DNA from: Pantoea sp. Mb-10
Lineage (GTDB): Bacteria > Pseudomonadota > Gammaproteobacteria > Enterobacterales > Enterobacteriaceae
NCBI RefSeq assembly: GCF_021272205.1
Contig: NZ_JAJSDX010000005.1
Location: forward strand, 62,001-126,000
DNA length: 64,000 nt
Direction of reading: 5' to 3'
Made by a program: the position numbers and the translations under genes. Each line of letters opens with the position of its first letter. Within the stretch, counting starts at the first letter, position 1. Under the pieces are notes generated by a model. It saw only the letters and a program-made list of their open reading frames with translations. It ran no database searches and was not told the origin of the DNA. Of the stretch, positions 54,977 through 64,000 are shown piece by piece.

Positions 54977-57900
54977 ATGATCCCACAGATTTCTCAGGCG
55001 CCAGGCCTCGTTCAACTGGTGCTGACATTCCTGCAGTCGCTAAAAGAACAGGGCTTCACCGGCGATACCGCCACCAGCTACGCCGATCGTCTCGCATTGG
55101 CCACCGATAACAGCATTTATCAGATATTACCGGATGCCGCGCTGTTTCCCCGCTCAACGGCTGACGTTGCGCTTATTGCGCGCCTGGCAGGTGAGTCGCG
55201 TTTTACCAGCCTGGTGTTTACCCCGCGCGGCGGCGGTACGGGCACCAACGGGCAGGCGCTCAACCAGGGGATCGTGGTCGATATGTCGCGATACATGAAT
55301 CGCATTCTTGAAATCAACGTTGAGCAGCAGTGGGTGCGTGTCGAAGCGGGCGTGATTAAGGATCAGCTCAACGCGTGGCTGAAACCCTATGGTTATTTTT
55401 TCTCGCCGGAGCTTTCCACCAGCAACCGTGCGACGCTGGGCGGCATGATCAATACCGATGCGTCAGGCCAGGGGTCGCTGGTGTACGGCAAAACCTCCGA
55501 TCATGTGGAGGGGCTGCGCGCCGTGCTGCTGGGCGGTGACATCCTTGATACTCATGCCATGCCCACGTCGCTCGCGGAGCAGCTGGCCGGCGAGGAGAGC
55601 CGAATTGGACACATTTACAAGACCGTGCTGAACCGCTGCCGCGAGCAGCGTGCACTGATTCTTGAAAAATTTCCCAAACTCAACCGTTTCCTTACCGGCT
55701 ATGACCTGCGCCACGTTTTGAGTGACGATTTAACGACGTTTGATCTCACCCGGCTGCTTTGCGGTGCCGAAGGCACGCTCGCGTTTATCACGGAAGCGCG
55801 CCTGAACATCACCCCCATTCCGAAAGTGCGTCGCGTGGTGAACATTAAATATGACTCGTTCGATTCAGCGCTGCGCAACGCGCCTTTTTTAGTCGACGCC
55901 AAGGCGCTGTCGGTCGAAACCGTGGATTCACGGGTGCTCAATTTGGCGCGCGAGGACATTGTCTGGCACTCGGTGAAAGAGCTGATTACCGATGTACCGG
56001 ACAAGACCCTGCTGGGGTTGAATATTGTTGAATTCGCGGGCGACGACGCCGAGCTGATCGCGCGGCAGGTTAGCCAGCTTTGCCTGCGGCTGGATGCGCT
56101 CATGGAACAGCATGCCGGCGGCGTGATCGGCTATCAATTGTGCGACGATTTAGGCGGCATTGAGCGCATCTATAATATGCGCAAGAAAGCGGTGGGGCTG
56201 TTGGGCAATGCCAAAGGGCGCGCTAAACCCATTCCCTTCGTTGAAGACACCGCTGTTCCTCCCGAGCAGTTGGCTGATTACATCGTGGAGTTTCGCGCGC
56301 TGTTGGACAGCCACGGCTTAAGTTACGGCATGTTCGGGCACGTGGATGCTGGCGTGCTGCACGTACGCCCGGCGCTGGATATGTGCGATCCGCAGCAGGA
56401 GATGCTGATGAAGCGCATTTCAGACGAGGTGGTGGCCCTGACGGCCCGCTACGGCGGTTTGCTGTGGGGCGAACACGGCAAAGGATTTCGCGCGGAGTAC
56501 AGTCCGGCATTTTTTGGCGAGACGCTTTTTACCGAGCTGCGTCGCATCAAGACGGCGTTTGACCCGGACAATCGCCTTAATCCCGGTAAAATTTGTCAGC
56601 CGCTTGGCAGTGACGCCCCCATGATGCAAGTCGATGCGGTCAAGCGGGGTACCTACGATCGTCAAATTCCGGTGACGGTGCGCAGCGACTGGCGGGGCGC
56701 GATGGAGTGTAACGGCAACGGATTGTGCTTTAACTTTGATGCGCGCAGTCCGATGTGCCCGTCTATGAAAATCACCCGTAATCGCATTCATTCGCCTAAA
56801 GGGCGCGCGTCGTTGACGCGCGAATGGCTGCGTTTGCTCGCAGAACAAGGTGTTGATCCGGTGCAGCTGGAGCAGGCCTTGCCCAAACAGGGCGTGAGCC
56901 TGCGCGCGCTGATACAGCGCACACGTAATACCTGGCATGCCAAACAGGGAGAATATGATTTTTCGCACGAGGTGAAAGAGGCGATGTCCGGCTGTCTCGC
57001 ATGCAAAGCCTGTTCGACGCAATGCCCCATCAAAATTGATGTGCCGAACTTTCGCGCGCGTTTTCTCCAGCTTTACCACACGCGTTATTTACGCCCGCTC
57101 AGCGATCACTTAGTGGCGTCGGTTGAACAGTATGCTCCGCTGATGGCGAAAGCGCCCGGCGTGTTTAATTTCTTTTTAAAACAGCCGTGGCTGCGCGAAA
57201 TGAGCAAAACCCACGTGGGAATGGTGGACTTGCCGCTGCTCTCGTCACCTAGCCTGCGCCAGCAGCTCAGCGGGCATCCGGCGATGAATATGACGCTGGA
57301 GCAATTGGAAGCCATGGACAGCGGCGCGCGTGAAAATTGCGTGCTGGTGGTGCAAGACCCCTTCACCAGCTATTACGAAGCCCAGCTGGTGGCCGATTTC
57401 ATTAAATTAATTGAAAAATTGGGCTACCGTCCGGTACTGCTGCCCTTTTCGCCCAACGGCAAAGCCCAGCACGTCAAAGGATTTCTGCAGCGCTTTGCAC
57501 GTACCGCATTGAAAACCGCCGAATTTCTTAACCGGGTTGCTAAGCTGGGGGCGCCAATGGTGGGCATCGATCCCGCTACGGTGCTCTGTTATCGCGACGA
57601 GTATCACGCGGTGTTGGGCGAAAAACGCGGCGAGTTCACTGTACAGTTGGTGCACGAGTGGCTGGCTACGGCGCTTGACGAACGCAGTGAACAACCCGCC
57701 AGCGGTGAATCCTGGTATCTGTTTGCACACTGTACGGAAGTCACGGCGCTGCCAGCAACCCCCGCGCAATGGCAGGCCATTTTTTCCCGGTTCGGCGCAA
57801 AACTGGAAAACATCAATGTGGGGTGCTGCGGCATGGCGGGGACCTACGGTCATGAGCGTGAGAATGTGGAAAACTCGCTGGGAATTTATACCCTGTCATG

Positions 57901-58030
57901 GCATCCCCAGCTGCAAAGATTGCCGCGTCAGCGCTGTCTGGCCACCGGCTTTTCCTGCCGCAGCCAGGTGAAACGCGCCGAGGGCAACGGCATGCGCCAT
58001 CCGCTACAGGCGCTGTTGGAAATGATGTAA
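54977..58030 (+). CDS. ydiJ: FAD/4Fe-4S D-2-hydroxyglutarate dehydrogenase YdiJ
   Basis: A large oxidoreductase of 1017 residues (E. coli 1018). The N-terminal PCMH-type FAD domain carries PRGGGTGTNGQ, followed by the FAD-oxidase C-terminal domain (GMFGHVDAGVLHVRP, GLLWGEHGKGFR). A ferredoxin-like module with CLACKACSTQCPI (4Fe-4S) lies near 675, and the C-terminal half is a CCG-type domain (NVGCCGMAGTYG). E. coli YdiJ oxidises D-2-hydroxyglutarate, which is made by SerA. The iron-sulfur cluster gives a functional link to the nearby suf operon. The start at 54977 lacks a strong ribosome-binding site. Confidence 0.95.
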   Translation: MIPQISQAPGLVQLVLTFLQSLKEQGFTGDTATSYADRLALATDNSIYQILPDAALFPRSTADVALIARLAGESRFTSLVFTPRGGGTGTNGQALNQGIVVDMSRYMNRILEINVEQQWVRVEAGVIKDQLNAWLKPYGYFFSPELSTSNRATLGGMINTDASGQGSLVYGKTSDHVEGLRAVLLGGDILDTHAMPTSLAEQLAGEESRIGHIYKTVLNRCREQRALILEKFPKLNRFLTGYDLRHVLSDDLTTFDLTRLLCGAEGTLAFITEARLNITPIPKVRRVVNIKYDSFDSALRNAPFLVDAKALSVETVDSRVLNLAREDIVWHSVKELITDVPDKTLLGLNIVEFAGDDAELIARQVSQLCLRLDALMEQHAGGVIGYQLCDDLGGIERIYNMRKKAVGLLGNAKGRAKPIPFVEDTAVPPEQLADYIVEFRALLDSHGLSYGMFGHVDAGVLHVRPALDMCDPQQEMLMKRISDEVVALTARYGGLLWGEHGKGFRAEYSPAFFGETLFTELRRIKTAFDPDNRLNPGKICQPLGSDAPMMQVDAVKRGTYDRQIPVTVRSDWRGAMECNGNGLCFNFDARSPMCPSMKITRNRIHSPKGRASLTREWLRLLAEQGVDPVQLEQALPKQGVSLRALIQRTRNTWHAKQGEYDFSHEVKEAMSGCLACKACSTQCPIKIDVPNFRARFLQLYHTRYLRPLSDHLVASVEQYAPLMAKAPGVFNFFLKQPWLREMSKTHVGMVDLPLLSSPSLRQQLSGHPAMNMTLEQLEAMDSGARENCVLVVQDPFTSYYEAQLVADFIKLIEKLGYRPVLLPFSPNGKAQHVKGFLQRFARTALKTAEFLNRVAKLGAPMVGIDPATVLCYRDEYHAVLGEKRGEFTVQLVHEWLATALDERSEQPASGESWYLFAHCTEVTALPATPAQWQAIFSRFGAKLENINVGCCGMAGTYGHERENVENSLGIYTLSWHPQLQRLPRQRCLATGFSCRSQVKRAEGNGMRHPLQALLEMM

Positions 58031-58060
58031 ACAAATTGTAGGAGCCGTCACAAAGCTGGA

Positions 58061-58465
58061 TTAGAATATCCAGCCTGCGTGCCGGATGAAGTCGCTCTGC
58101 AGGCGGGTGGCCTGATCCCATTCGCCGCACAGGGCAAGCTGGTGACATAAACGCGTTAATGAGAGACGCGCCAGCTGGTAGGCTTGAACGCGAAAGAGAT
58201 GTTCGCGGTCGGCGTTGCTTATCTCCTGCACCAAACGGTGGTGGAGTTTACCCAGCGCGTGCAAGTAACTGCGATCGTCGCCGTTGAGCGCGCATATCTC
58301 TGCCATGTCGAGGCAAGTGTCGTTGAAGCGGCGCAGCTGCTCAAGGGAGCAGTCGGTGCGATCGAGCTTGGCTTGCGCCATGTAGAAGTCGACCGTGATG
58401 TCGCGTATTGAAAAGCGGTATGCGTCGATGTTGCGTTGTAACCAGGCCGAGACGCTGGGCGTCAT
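58061..58465 (-). CDS. Uncharacterised small protein behind a Fur box
   Basis: I do not recognise this 134-residue protein. It begins MTPSVSAWLQRNIDAYRFSI and appears fully alpha-helical, soluble and rich in Leu, Arg, Asp and Cys (Cys near 39, 51, 58, 107 and 113 without a metal-binding CxxC pattern). No signal peptide or membrane helix is seen. GGTGG lies just before the ATG, and a near-perfect Fur box is 18 bp upstream, so the gene should be expressed in iron starvation. It lies between ydiJ (Fe-S enzyme) and sufA, in the place of menI in E. coli. A role in iron limitation or Fe-S metabolism is inference. Coding is supported by the start context and base use, not by homology. Confidence 0.65.
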   Translation of the reverse strand: MTPSVSAWLQRNIDAYRFSIRDITVDFYMAQAKLDRTDCSLEQLRRFNDTCLDMAEICALNGDDRSYLHALGKLHHRLVQEISNADREHLFRVQAYQLARLSLTRLCHQLALCGEWDQATRLQSDFIRHAGWIF

Positions 58466-58482
58466 ATCGCCACCGTATGTAG

Positions 58483-58501
58483 GTTAATGATAATCATTAT
58501 C
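58483..58501. promoter_or_regulatory. Fur box
   Basis: The 19-mer at 58483-58501 matches the classical Fur consensus GATAATGATAATCATTATC at 18 of 19 positions; the only change is T for A at position two. It lies 18 bp from the start of the minus-strand orphan gene and about 350 bp from sufA. It should chiefly repress the orphan gene when iron is plentiful; an effect on suf is possible but distant. Confidence 0.92.
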
Positions 58502-58503
58502 AT

Positions 58504-58853
58504 ATTCAGCCGCGTCAGGAATGCAATTCCCGCAGTGAAATTTATTGATTTCCCATACCTGTTACTAAAATCGGCAACAACAATCTCTTTACATCGCGTA
58601 AAGGCGTAACCTATCAATCATGAGATTTTGAAAAAGTCCCTTTTTGTAAAGTTACTATTTATCAGCAGCTTACGCAGATATGACGTGGGTTAAATCACGT
58701 CTCACGGTACTGCGCCAAGAGACTATGCTTAATTAAGCAGCAGAAAAAATAGCACTAGATGATTATCCCTGCAAAACAAGAGGTTGAAGTGATAGGCGAT
58801 ATCACTACCATAGGGGGATAGCCTGAAAAGGTCCTGACTTACGAGGTAGCACT
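58504..58853 (+). promoter_or_regulatory. suf operon upstream region
   Basis: A 350-bp A+T-rich gap without an ORF. At 58538-58550 the minus strand reads AATCAATAAATTT, close to the IHF consensus WATCAANNNNTTR. In E. coli, IHF, OxyR, IscR and Fur control suf. I could not assign OxyR or IscR sites or the -35/-10 with confidence. ACGAGGTAG precedes the sufA start. Confidence 0.4.
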
Positions 58854-59228
58854 ATGTCATCTGTTAATGCCGCTTCCTTTTCACCCGAAGATTTCGTCTG
58901 GAAAGGGCTAACGCTGACCGAATCGGCAGCGAAACAAATTCTTAACCTGGTGGAACAGGACCCTGAAGTCAAGGGGTTGAAACTGGGTGTGAAGCAGTCC
59001 GGGTGTGCCGGATTTGGTTACGTCATGGATCTTGTCAAAGAGCCCGCTGATGATGACCTGCAATTTGAGCAACATGGCGCGAAACTGTTTGTGCCCCTTC
59101 AGGCGATGCCGTTTGTTGACGGCACCGAACTGGATTATGTCCGTGAAGGCCTGAACCAGATTTTTAAATTCAACAACCCTAAAGCTCAGCACGCCTGCGG
59201 GTGCGGTGAAAGCTTTGGCGTCGAGTAA
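58854..59228 (+). CDS. sufA: Fe-S cluster assembly A-type carrier SufA
   Basis: A-type carrier that receives Fe-S clusters from SufBC2D and passes them to apoproteins. The 124 residues (E. coli 122) carry the three ligand cysteines at 51 (KQSGCAGFGY), 115 and 117 (HACGCGESFGV). It is the first gene of sufABCDS(E). A long upstream control region and the absence of isc genes here are consistent with a stress-type suf system. sufB follows after seven bases. Confidence 0.97.
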   Translation: MSSVNAASFSPEDFVWKGLTLTESAAKQILNLVEQDPEVKGLKLGVKQSGCAGFGYVMDLVKEPADDDLQFEQHGAKLFVPLQAMPFVDGTELDYVREGLNQIFKFNNPKAQHACGCGESFGVE

Positions 59229-59235
59229 GTGAAAT

Positions 59236-60732
59236 ATGTCACGACACAGCGAAGCATCTGATGATGTACAAACCTGGGAAGGCAGCCTGAACTACAAAGA
59301 GGGCTTCTTTACCCAGCTTCAAACCGACGAACTGGCGCACGGCATCAACGAAGATGTGGTGCGTGCCATTTCGGCCAAGCGTAATGAACCGGAGTGGATG
59401 CTGGAGTTCCGTCTCAAAGCGTTTCGCGCTTGGTTAGAAATGGAAGAGCCACACTGGCTGAAAGCGCACTACGACAAGCTGGATTATCAGGATTACAGCT
59501 ACTACTCAGCGCCATCTTGCGGCAACTGCGACGACAGCTGTGCTTCCGAGCCCGGCGCCACGCAAGCCTCAAGCGGTGCCGCAGCGGCTGCTGACTACCT
59601 GACGAAAGAAGTTGAAGACGCATTCAATCAGCTGGGCGTCCCAGTACGCGAAGGCAAAGAAGTGGCGGTGGACGCGATTTTTGACTCGGTGTCCGTCTCG
59701 ACCACCTATCGCGATAAGCTTGCCGAGCAGGGCATTATCTTCTGTTCGTTTGGTGAGGCCCTCCACGACCACCCAGAGCTGGTGCAGAAGTATCTGGGCA
59801 CCGTCGTGCCGCATAACGATAACTTCTTTGCTGCGTTGAACTCAGCGGTCGCATCGGACGGCACCTTTGTATACATCCCGAAAGGGGTGCGCTGCCCGAT
59901 GGAGCTGTCTACTTACTTCCGCATCAACGCCGCCAAAACCGGCCAGTTTGAGCGCACCATTCTTATCGCCGACGAAGACAGCTACGTCAGCTACATTGAA
60001 GGCTGCTCCGCGCCCGTGCGTGACACCTATCAGCTGCATGCCGCAGTGGTAGAAGTGATCATTCACAAAAACGCGGAAGTGAAATACTCCACGGTGCAAA
60101 ACTGGTTCCCGGGCGGTGAAGGCGAGGGCGGTATCCTTAACTTCGTGACCAAGCGTGCGCTGTGTGAAGGTGAGCGCAGTAAAATGTCCTGGACGCAGTC
60201 AGAAACGGGCTCCGCTATCACGTGGAAGTACCCAAGCTGCATCCTGCGCGGCGATTATTCTGTGGGTGAATTCTATTCTGTGGCGCTGACCAGCGGCCGT
60301 CAGCAGGCCGATACCGGCACCAAGATGATTCACATTGGTAAGAACACCAAGTCGACCATTATCTCGAAAGGGATTTCAGCCGGCAAAAGTCAGAACACCT
60401 ATCGCGGTCTGGTGAAAATTATGCCGACAGCCACCAATGCCCGTAACTTTACCCAGTGCGATTCCATGCTTATTGGCCCCGACTGCGGCGCACACACGTT
60501 CCCGTATGTGGAAACGCGTAATAACACGGCCCAGCTGGAGCATGAAGCCACGACCTCGCGCATCGGTGAAGATCAGATGTTCTATTGTCTGCAGCGTGGC
60601 ATCAGCGAAGAAGATGCCATCTCGATGATCGTCAACGGCTTCTGCAAAGACGTTTTCTCCGAGCTGCCACTGGAATTTGCCGTGGAAGCGCAAAAACTGT
60701 TAGCCATCAGCCTTGAGCACAGTGTCGGCTGA
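59236..60732 (+). CDS. sufB: Fe-S cluster scaffold complex subunit SufB
   Basis: Core scaffold of SufBC2D, on which sulfur and iron are assembled. The 498 residues compare with 495 in E. coli, with the N-terminal helical part followed by the parallel beta-helix. The cluster-building Cys equivalent to C405 is C408 ([20 protein letters not shown]), and the Glu/His region ARNFTQ...[14 protein letters not shown] is present. An N-terminal CGNCDDSC cluster motif near residue 95 is also present; it is similar to E. coli. Confidence 0.97.
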   Translation: MSRHSEASDDVQTWEGSLNYKEGFFTQLQTDELAHGINEDVVRAISAKRNEPEWMLEFRLKAFRAWLEMEEPHWLKAHYDKLDYQDYSYYSAPSCGNCDDSCASEPGATQASSGAAAAADYLTKEVEDAFNQLGVPVREGKEVAVDAIFDSVSVSTTYRDKLAEQGIIFCSFGEALHDHPELVQKYLGTVVPHNDNFFAALNSAVASDGTFVYIPKGVRCPMELSTYFRINAAKTGQFERTILIADEDSYVSYIEGCSAPVRDTYQLHAAVVEVIIHKNAEVKYSTVQNWFPGGEGEGGILNFVTKRALCEGERSKMSWTQSETGSAITWKYPSCILRGDYSVGEFYSVALTSGRQQADTGTKMIHIGKNTKSTIISKGISAGKSQNTYRGLVKIMPTATNARNFTQCDSMLIGPDCGAHTFPYVETRNNTAQLEHEATTSRIGEDQMFYCLQRGISEEDAISMIVNGFCKDVFSELPLEFAVEAQKLLAISLEHSVG

Positions 60733-60771
60733 TGCCACACGCGTTGCCGGAAGCAATGTGAAGGAAAGAGT

Positions 60772-61518
60772 ATGTTAAGCATTAAAGATTTACAGGTAAG
60801 CGTTGAAGACAAAGCGATTCTGCGCGGACTCAACCTTGAGATTAAGCCGGGTGAAGTCCACGCTATCATGGGCCCGAACGGCTCGGGTAAAAGTACCTTG
60901 TCAGCGACGCTTGCTGGCCGCGAAGACTACGAAGTCACCGGCGGTTCGGTCACATTCAAAGATAAAGACTTGCTGGCGCTGGAGCCCGAAGAACGCGCCG
61001 GTGAAGGCATCTTTATGGCCTTCCAGTATCCGGTTGAGATCCCAGGTGTCAGCAACCAATTCTTCCTGCAAACCTCGGTCAATGCCGTGCGTAAATATCG
61101 TGAGCAGGACGAGCTGGATCGTTTTGATTTCCAGGACTTTATCGAAGATAAAATCCGCCTGCTGAAAATGCCAGAGGATCTGCTGACGCGCTCCGTTAAT
61201 GTGGGCTTCTCCGGCGGTGAAAAAAAGCGTAATGACATTCTGCAGATGGCGGCGCTTGAGCCTGAGCTTTGCATTCTGGATGAAACCGACTCCGGTCTGG
61301 ACATTGATGCGCTGAAAATTGTCTCGGAAGGCGTCAACAGCCTGCGCGACGGCAAGCGCGCCTTCATCATCGTCACGCACTATCAGCGTATTCTTGACTA
61401 CATCAAGCCTGATTACGTGCACGTGTTGTACCAAGGCAAAATCGTGAAATCTGGCGACTTTACGCTGGTTAAACAGCTGGAGGAGCAAGGCTATGGCTGG
61501 CTTACCGACGAAGAGTGA
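60772..61518 (+). CDS. sufC: Fe-S assembly ATPase SufC
   Basis: ABC-type ATPase of SufBC2D; ATP binding rearranges SufB and SufD. The 248 residues equal E. coli SufC. It has Walker A GPNGSGKSTLS, Q-loop AFQYPVEIPG, signature FSGGEKKRNDILQ, Walker B CILDETDSGLDID and the H-loop TH. GGAAAGAG lies before the start. The 3' end overlaps sufD by 26 bases in another frame, an arrangement also present in E. coli. Confidence 0.98.
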   Translation: MLSIKDLQVSVEDKAILRGLNLEIKPGEVHAIMGPNGSGKSTLSATLAGREDYEVTGGSVTFKDKDLLALEPEERAGEGIFMAFQYPVEIPGVSNQFFLQTSVNAVRKYREQDELDRFDFQDFIEDKIRLLKMPEDLLTRSVNVGFSGGEKKRNDILQMAALEPELCILDETDSGLDIDALKIVSEGVNSLRDGKRAFIIVTHYQRILDYIKPDYVHVLYQGKIVKSGDFTLVKQLEEQGYGWLTDEE

Positions 61519-62770
61519 TAGCGCCCTGCAACAGTGGCATCATCTGTTTGAGTCGCGCGGTGGTGCGCGCTCGCTTCAGGCACAGCAGCACTGGCAACAG
61601 CTGATGCGCCTCGGCTTGCCTACGCGTAAGCACGAAAACTGGAAATACACCGCGCTGGATAACTTGCTGTCGCACCAATTTGTGCTCGCAGAGTCTGCTG
61701 CGGTGAGCGCGGAGCAGGTTGACGCGCTGTCGCTGCCGCTGGACGCCGTTCGTCTGGTGTTCGTTGATGGACGCTTTCAGCCTGAGCTGAGCACAAGCGA
61801 CAGCGACCTGTTCGAGATCGCGCACAGCCGCGCGGCCGAACGCCGTCCGCTGCCTGCGCCTGTTCAGCCAGAAGTCTTTCTGCATTTGACCGAAAGCTTG
61901 GCCGAAGAAGTGACGCACATTCGTCTCGCCCGCGGCAAATCGGCCGCGCGCCCGCTTTATTTGGTGCACATTACCAGCGGTCAGAGTGAGGCGCTTAACA
62001 CCGTTCACCACCGCCACCATATCGAGCTGGAGCAGAGCGCTGAAGCCAAAGTGATTGAGCACTATGTGACGCTTAACGGCGCACCCCACTTCACCGGTGC
62101 GCGTCTGACCTGCACGGTGGCAGACAATGCACAACTGCACCATATCAAACTGGCGTTTGAAGAGAGCAGCAGCTACCACTTCGCGCACAATGATATGGTT
62201 ATTGGCTCTGATGCGCAGGTAAGCAGTACCAGCTTCTTGCTGGGCGCAGGCCTGTCGCGTCATAACACCAGCGTGCAGTTGAACGGTGAAAACAGCCAGC
62301 TGGCCTTAAACAGCTTGGTGCTGCCGATCAACGCCGAAGTTGCGGACACCCGCAGCTATTTGGAGCACAACAAAGGCCACTGCCTGAGCCGTCAGTTGCA
62401 TAAGACCATCTCCCGCGACAAAGGCCGTGCGGTGTTTAACGGCCACATTAAAGTGGCGCAGCACGCGTTGAAAACGGATGGTCAGATGACCAACAACAAC
62501 CTGCTGCTGGGCCGCCTGGCGGAAGTGGACACCAAACCTCAGCTGGAAATTTATGCGGATGACGTGAAGTGCAGCCACGGTGCCACCATTGGTCGTATCG
62601 ATGAAGAGCAGATGTTCTACTTGCGTTCACGTGGTATCGCCGAGGATGCTGCGCAGCAAATGATCATCCACGCTTTCGCGGCTGAGCTGACGGAAGCACT
62701 GGAAGATGAGACGCTGCGTCAGGCAGTACTGCAGCGTATTACAGCCCGTTTTCCCGGAGTTGCGTCATGA
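61493..62770 (+). CDS. sufD: Fe-S assembly complex subunit SufD
   Basis: Paralog of SufB that completes SufBC2D and is needed for iron acquisition. The 425 residues compare with 423 in E. coli, with beta-helix fold and the [17 protein letters not shown] and [15 protein letters not shown] segments. The functional Cys-Ser-His triad near the C-terminus is C360/H362 ([15 protein letters not shown]). The ATG at 61493 lies within sufC and gives the MAGLPxxS start of the family, so translation is coupled to sufC. It overlaps sufS by four bases. Confidence 0.97.
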   Translation: MAGLPTKSDSALQQWHHLFESRGGARSLQAQQHWQQLMRLGLPTRKHENWKYTALDNLLSHQFVLAESAAVSAEQVDALSLPLDAVRLVFVDGRFQPELSTSDSDLFEIAHSRAAERRPLPAPVQPEVFLHLTESLAEEVTHIRLARGKSAARPLYLVHITSGQSEALNTVHHRHHIELEQSAEAKVIEHYVTLNGAPHFTGARLTCTVADNAQLHHIKLAFEESSSYHFAHNDMVIGSDAQVSSTSFLLGAGLSRHNTSVQLNGENSQLALNSLVLPINAEVADTRSYLEHNKGHCLSRQLHKTISRDKGRAVFNGHIKVAQHALKTDGQMTNNNLLLGRLAEVDTKPQLEIYADDVKCSHGATIGRIDEEQMFYLRSRGIAEDAAQQMIIHAFAAELTEALEDETLRQAVLQRITARFPGVAS

Positions 62771-63990
62771 GTTTCGATCTCGAACGAATCAGAGCGGAAT
62801 TTCCGATCCTGAAACGTGAGGTCAACGGACACCCGCTGGCCTATCTTGATAGCGCGGCCAGCGCACAACGCCCGCTTGCCGTGATTAACGCGGAAAGCCA
62901 TTTCTATCAGCACGGCTATGCGGCCGTGCACCGCGGCATCCATTCGCTGAGCGCGCAGGCCACCACGGACATGGAAAATGTGCGTGCGCAGGCGGCGCGT
63001 TTTCTTAACGCGGCAGATACCGAGGAGATTATTTTCGTCAAAGGCACCACCGAGGGGATTAACTTGGTGGCTAACAGCTGGGGCGGCAGTCAACTGCAGC
63101 CGGGCGACAATATCATCATCACGGAGATGGAACACCACGCTAACATCGTGCCGTGGCAAATGGTGGCGGCGCGAACCGAGGCGGAGATTCGCGTCATTCC
63201 CCTTAACGACCGCGGTGAACTGGCGCTGGAGCGGCTAGACAGTCTGATTGATGCGCGCACACGCTTACTGGCTGTGACGCACGTCTCCAACGTGCTGGGC
63301 ACGGTGAATCCGGTTAAAGAGATCGTGGCGCGCGCCAAAGCGGCCGGCATCGTCACCTTGGTTGACGGTGCGCAGGCGGTCATGCATCACCCCGTTGACG
63401 TGCAGGACATTGATTGCGACTTCTACGTATTCTCTGGGCATAAAATCTATGGCCCAACCGGTATCGGTGTGCTGTATGCGCGTAAGGCGCTGCAGGAGAT
63501 GATGCCGCCGTGGGAAGGCGGCGGGTCTATGATTGGTGAAGTCATGTTGCCAACCGGCACCACCTGGAACAGTGCGCCGTGGCGCTTTGAGGCGGGCACC
63601 CCGAATACCGGCGGTATTATCGGTTTGGGTGCGGCACTCGGCTGGATCAGCGAGCTGGGCCTGGAGGCCATTCATGCACGTGAAGCCACGCTGATGCGTT
63701 ATGCGCTGGACAAGCTGGCTTCTGTCCCCGACCTGACCATCTATGGGCCAGAAAACCGCAGCGGTGTCATCGCCTTTAATCTCGGTAAGCACCACGCCTT
63801 TGACGTCGGCAGTTTCCTCGATCAATACGGTATTGCCATTCGCACCGGGCATCACTGTGCGATGCCGCTGATGCGTCATTTTGCCGTGCCCGCGATGTGC
63901 CGTGCCTCTTTCGCCCTGTACAACAGCGAAGAAGAGGCGGATCGCCTGGCGGCCGGGCTGAGCCGTATTCATCGTCTGCTGGGCGCGTGA
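62767..63990 (+). CDS. sufS: Cysteine desulfurase SufS
   Basis: PLP enzyme that takes sulfur from cysteine as a persulfide, normally passing it to SufE. The 407 residues compare with 406 in E. coli, class V aminotransferase fold. PLP lysine K226 ([11 protein letters not shown]) and the persulfide cysteine C364 ([11 protein letters not shown]) are at E. coli numbering. The start overlaps sufD (ATGA). sufE, expected next, is not within the ten bases left in the window. Confidence 0.98.
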   Translation: MSFDLERIRAEFPILKREVNGHPLAYLDSAASAQRPLAVINAESHFYQHGYAAVHRGIHSLSAQATTDMENVRAQAARFLNAADTEEIIFVKGTTEGINLVANSWGGSQLQPGDNIIITEMEHHANIVPWQMVAARTEAEIRVIPLNDRGELALERLDSLIDARTRLLAVTHVSNVLGTVNPVKEIVARAKAAGIVTLVDGAQAVMHHPVDVQDIDCDFYVFSGHKIYGPTGIGVLYARKALQEMMPPWEGGGSMIGEVMLPTGTTWNSAPWRFEAGTPNTGGIIGLGAALGWISELGLEAIHAREATLMRYALDKLASVPDLTIYGPENRSGVIAFNLGKHHAFDVGSFLDQYGIAIRTGHHCAMPLMRHFAVPAMCRASFALYNSEEEADRLAAGLSRIHRLLGA

Positions 63991-64000
63991 TCAGATTTCA

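Noticed and set aside
58061..58465. Reading the Fur-box gene as menI
   Set aside because: Position is similar to E. coli menI, but the protein shows no hot-dog thioesterase motifs and is helical throughout.

Overview
The window is chromosomal core sequence from an enterobacterium of the order Enterobacterales. Nearly every protein can be aligned by eye with its Escherichia coli counterpart, usually at nearly the same length and with the same gene order. The missing or moved neighbours (no flhB after cheZ, no pfkB between ydiZ and ydiY, no katE/chb block between tcyP and osmE, no menI between ydiJ and suf) point away from Escherichia itself. A Pantoea/Erwinia-like organism (Erwiniaceae) is my best guess; this is inference, because no rRNA or other taxonomic marker is present. 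I see no phage, insertion sequence, CRISPR array, tRNA or rRNA.

Layout. (1) 1-12.9 kb: motility and chemotaxis. flhDC with its CRP/Rcs control region, then motAB-cheAW, two Tsr-type receptors each with its own sigma-28 promoter, and cheRBYZ. (2) 13-18.9 kb: envelope and accessory genes: a YchO-type inverse autotransporter, an AraC-type regulator with a seven-helix membrane domain, a secreted alpha/beta hydrolase whose 3' end overlaps it antisense, and an OmpF-like porin. (3) 18.9-25 kb: the astCADBE arginine succinyltransferase operon behind a sigma-54 promoter. (4) 25-34 kb: small stress and housekeeping genes: spy, cho, nadE, osmE, a small exported protein, tcyP, ydjM, hxpB, yniB, yniA, ydiZ. 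(5) 34-45.7 kb: ydiY and the translation block thrS-infC-rpmI-rplT-pheM-pheS-pheT-ihfA, then btuC-btuE-btuD-nlpC. (6) 46-58.5 kb: a YdiV-like degenerate EAL protein, selO, aroH, ppsR, ppsA, the small RNA RprA, ydiK, ydiJ and a small orphan gene behind a near-perfect Fur box. (7) 58.8-64 kb: sufABCDS; sufE would lie just past the right edge.

Connections. Motility is represented by its master regulator FlhDC, by a candidate FlhDC antagonist (YdiV-like) and by the output machinery. Candidate Rcs-phosphorelay sites appear at both flhDC and rprA. Two genes (cho, ydjM) carry LexA boxes. spy has a BaeR-like box, the ast operon has the signature of nitrogen-starvation control, and the suf side is flanked by iron control. 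The translation block shows classical autogenous devices: an AUU start for infC, a PheM attenuator and a probable thrS operator.

I found no clearly new multi-gene system. The features most worth checking are the Fur-box orphan gene at 58.06-58.47 kb, the long structured rpmI-rplT spacer, the changed ligand pocket of the first receptor, the porin with Phe in place of its constriction-loop Glu, and the membrane AraC/hydrolase pair.
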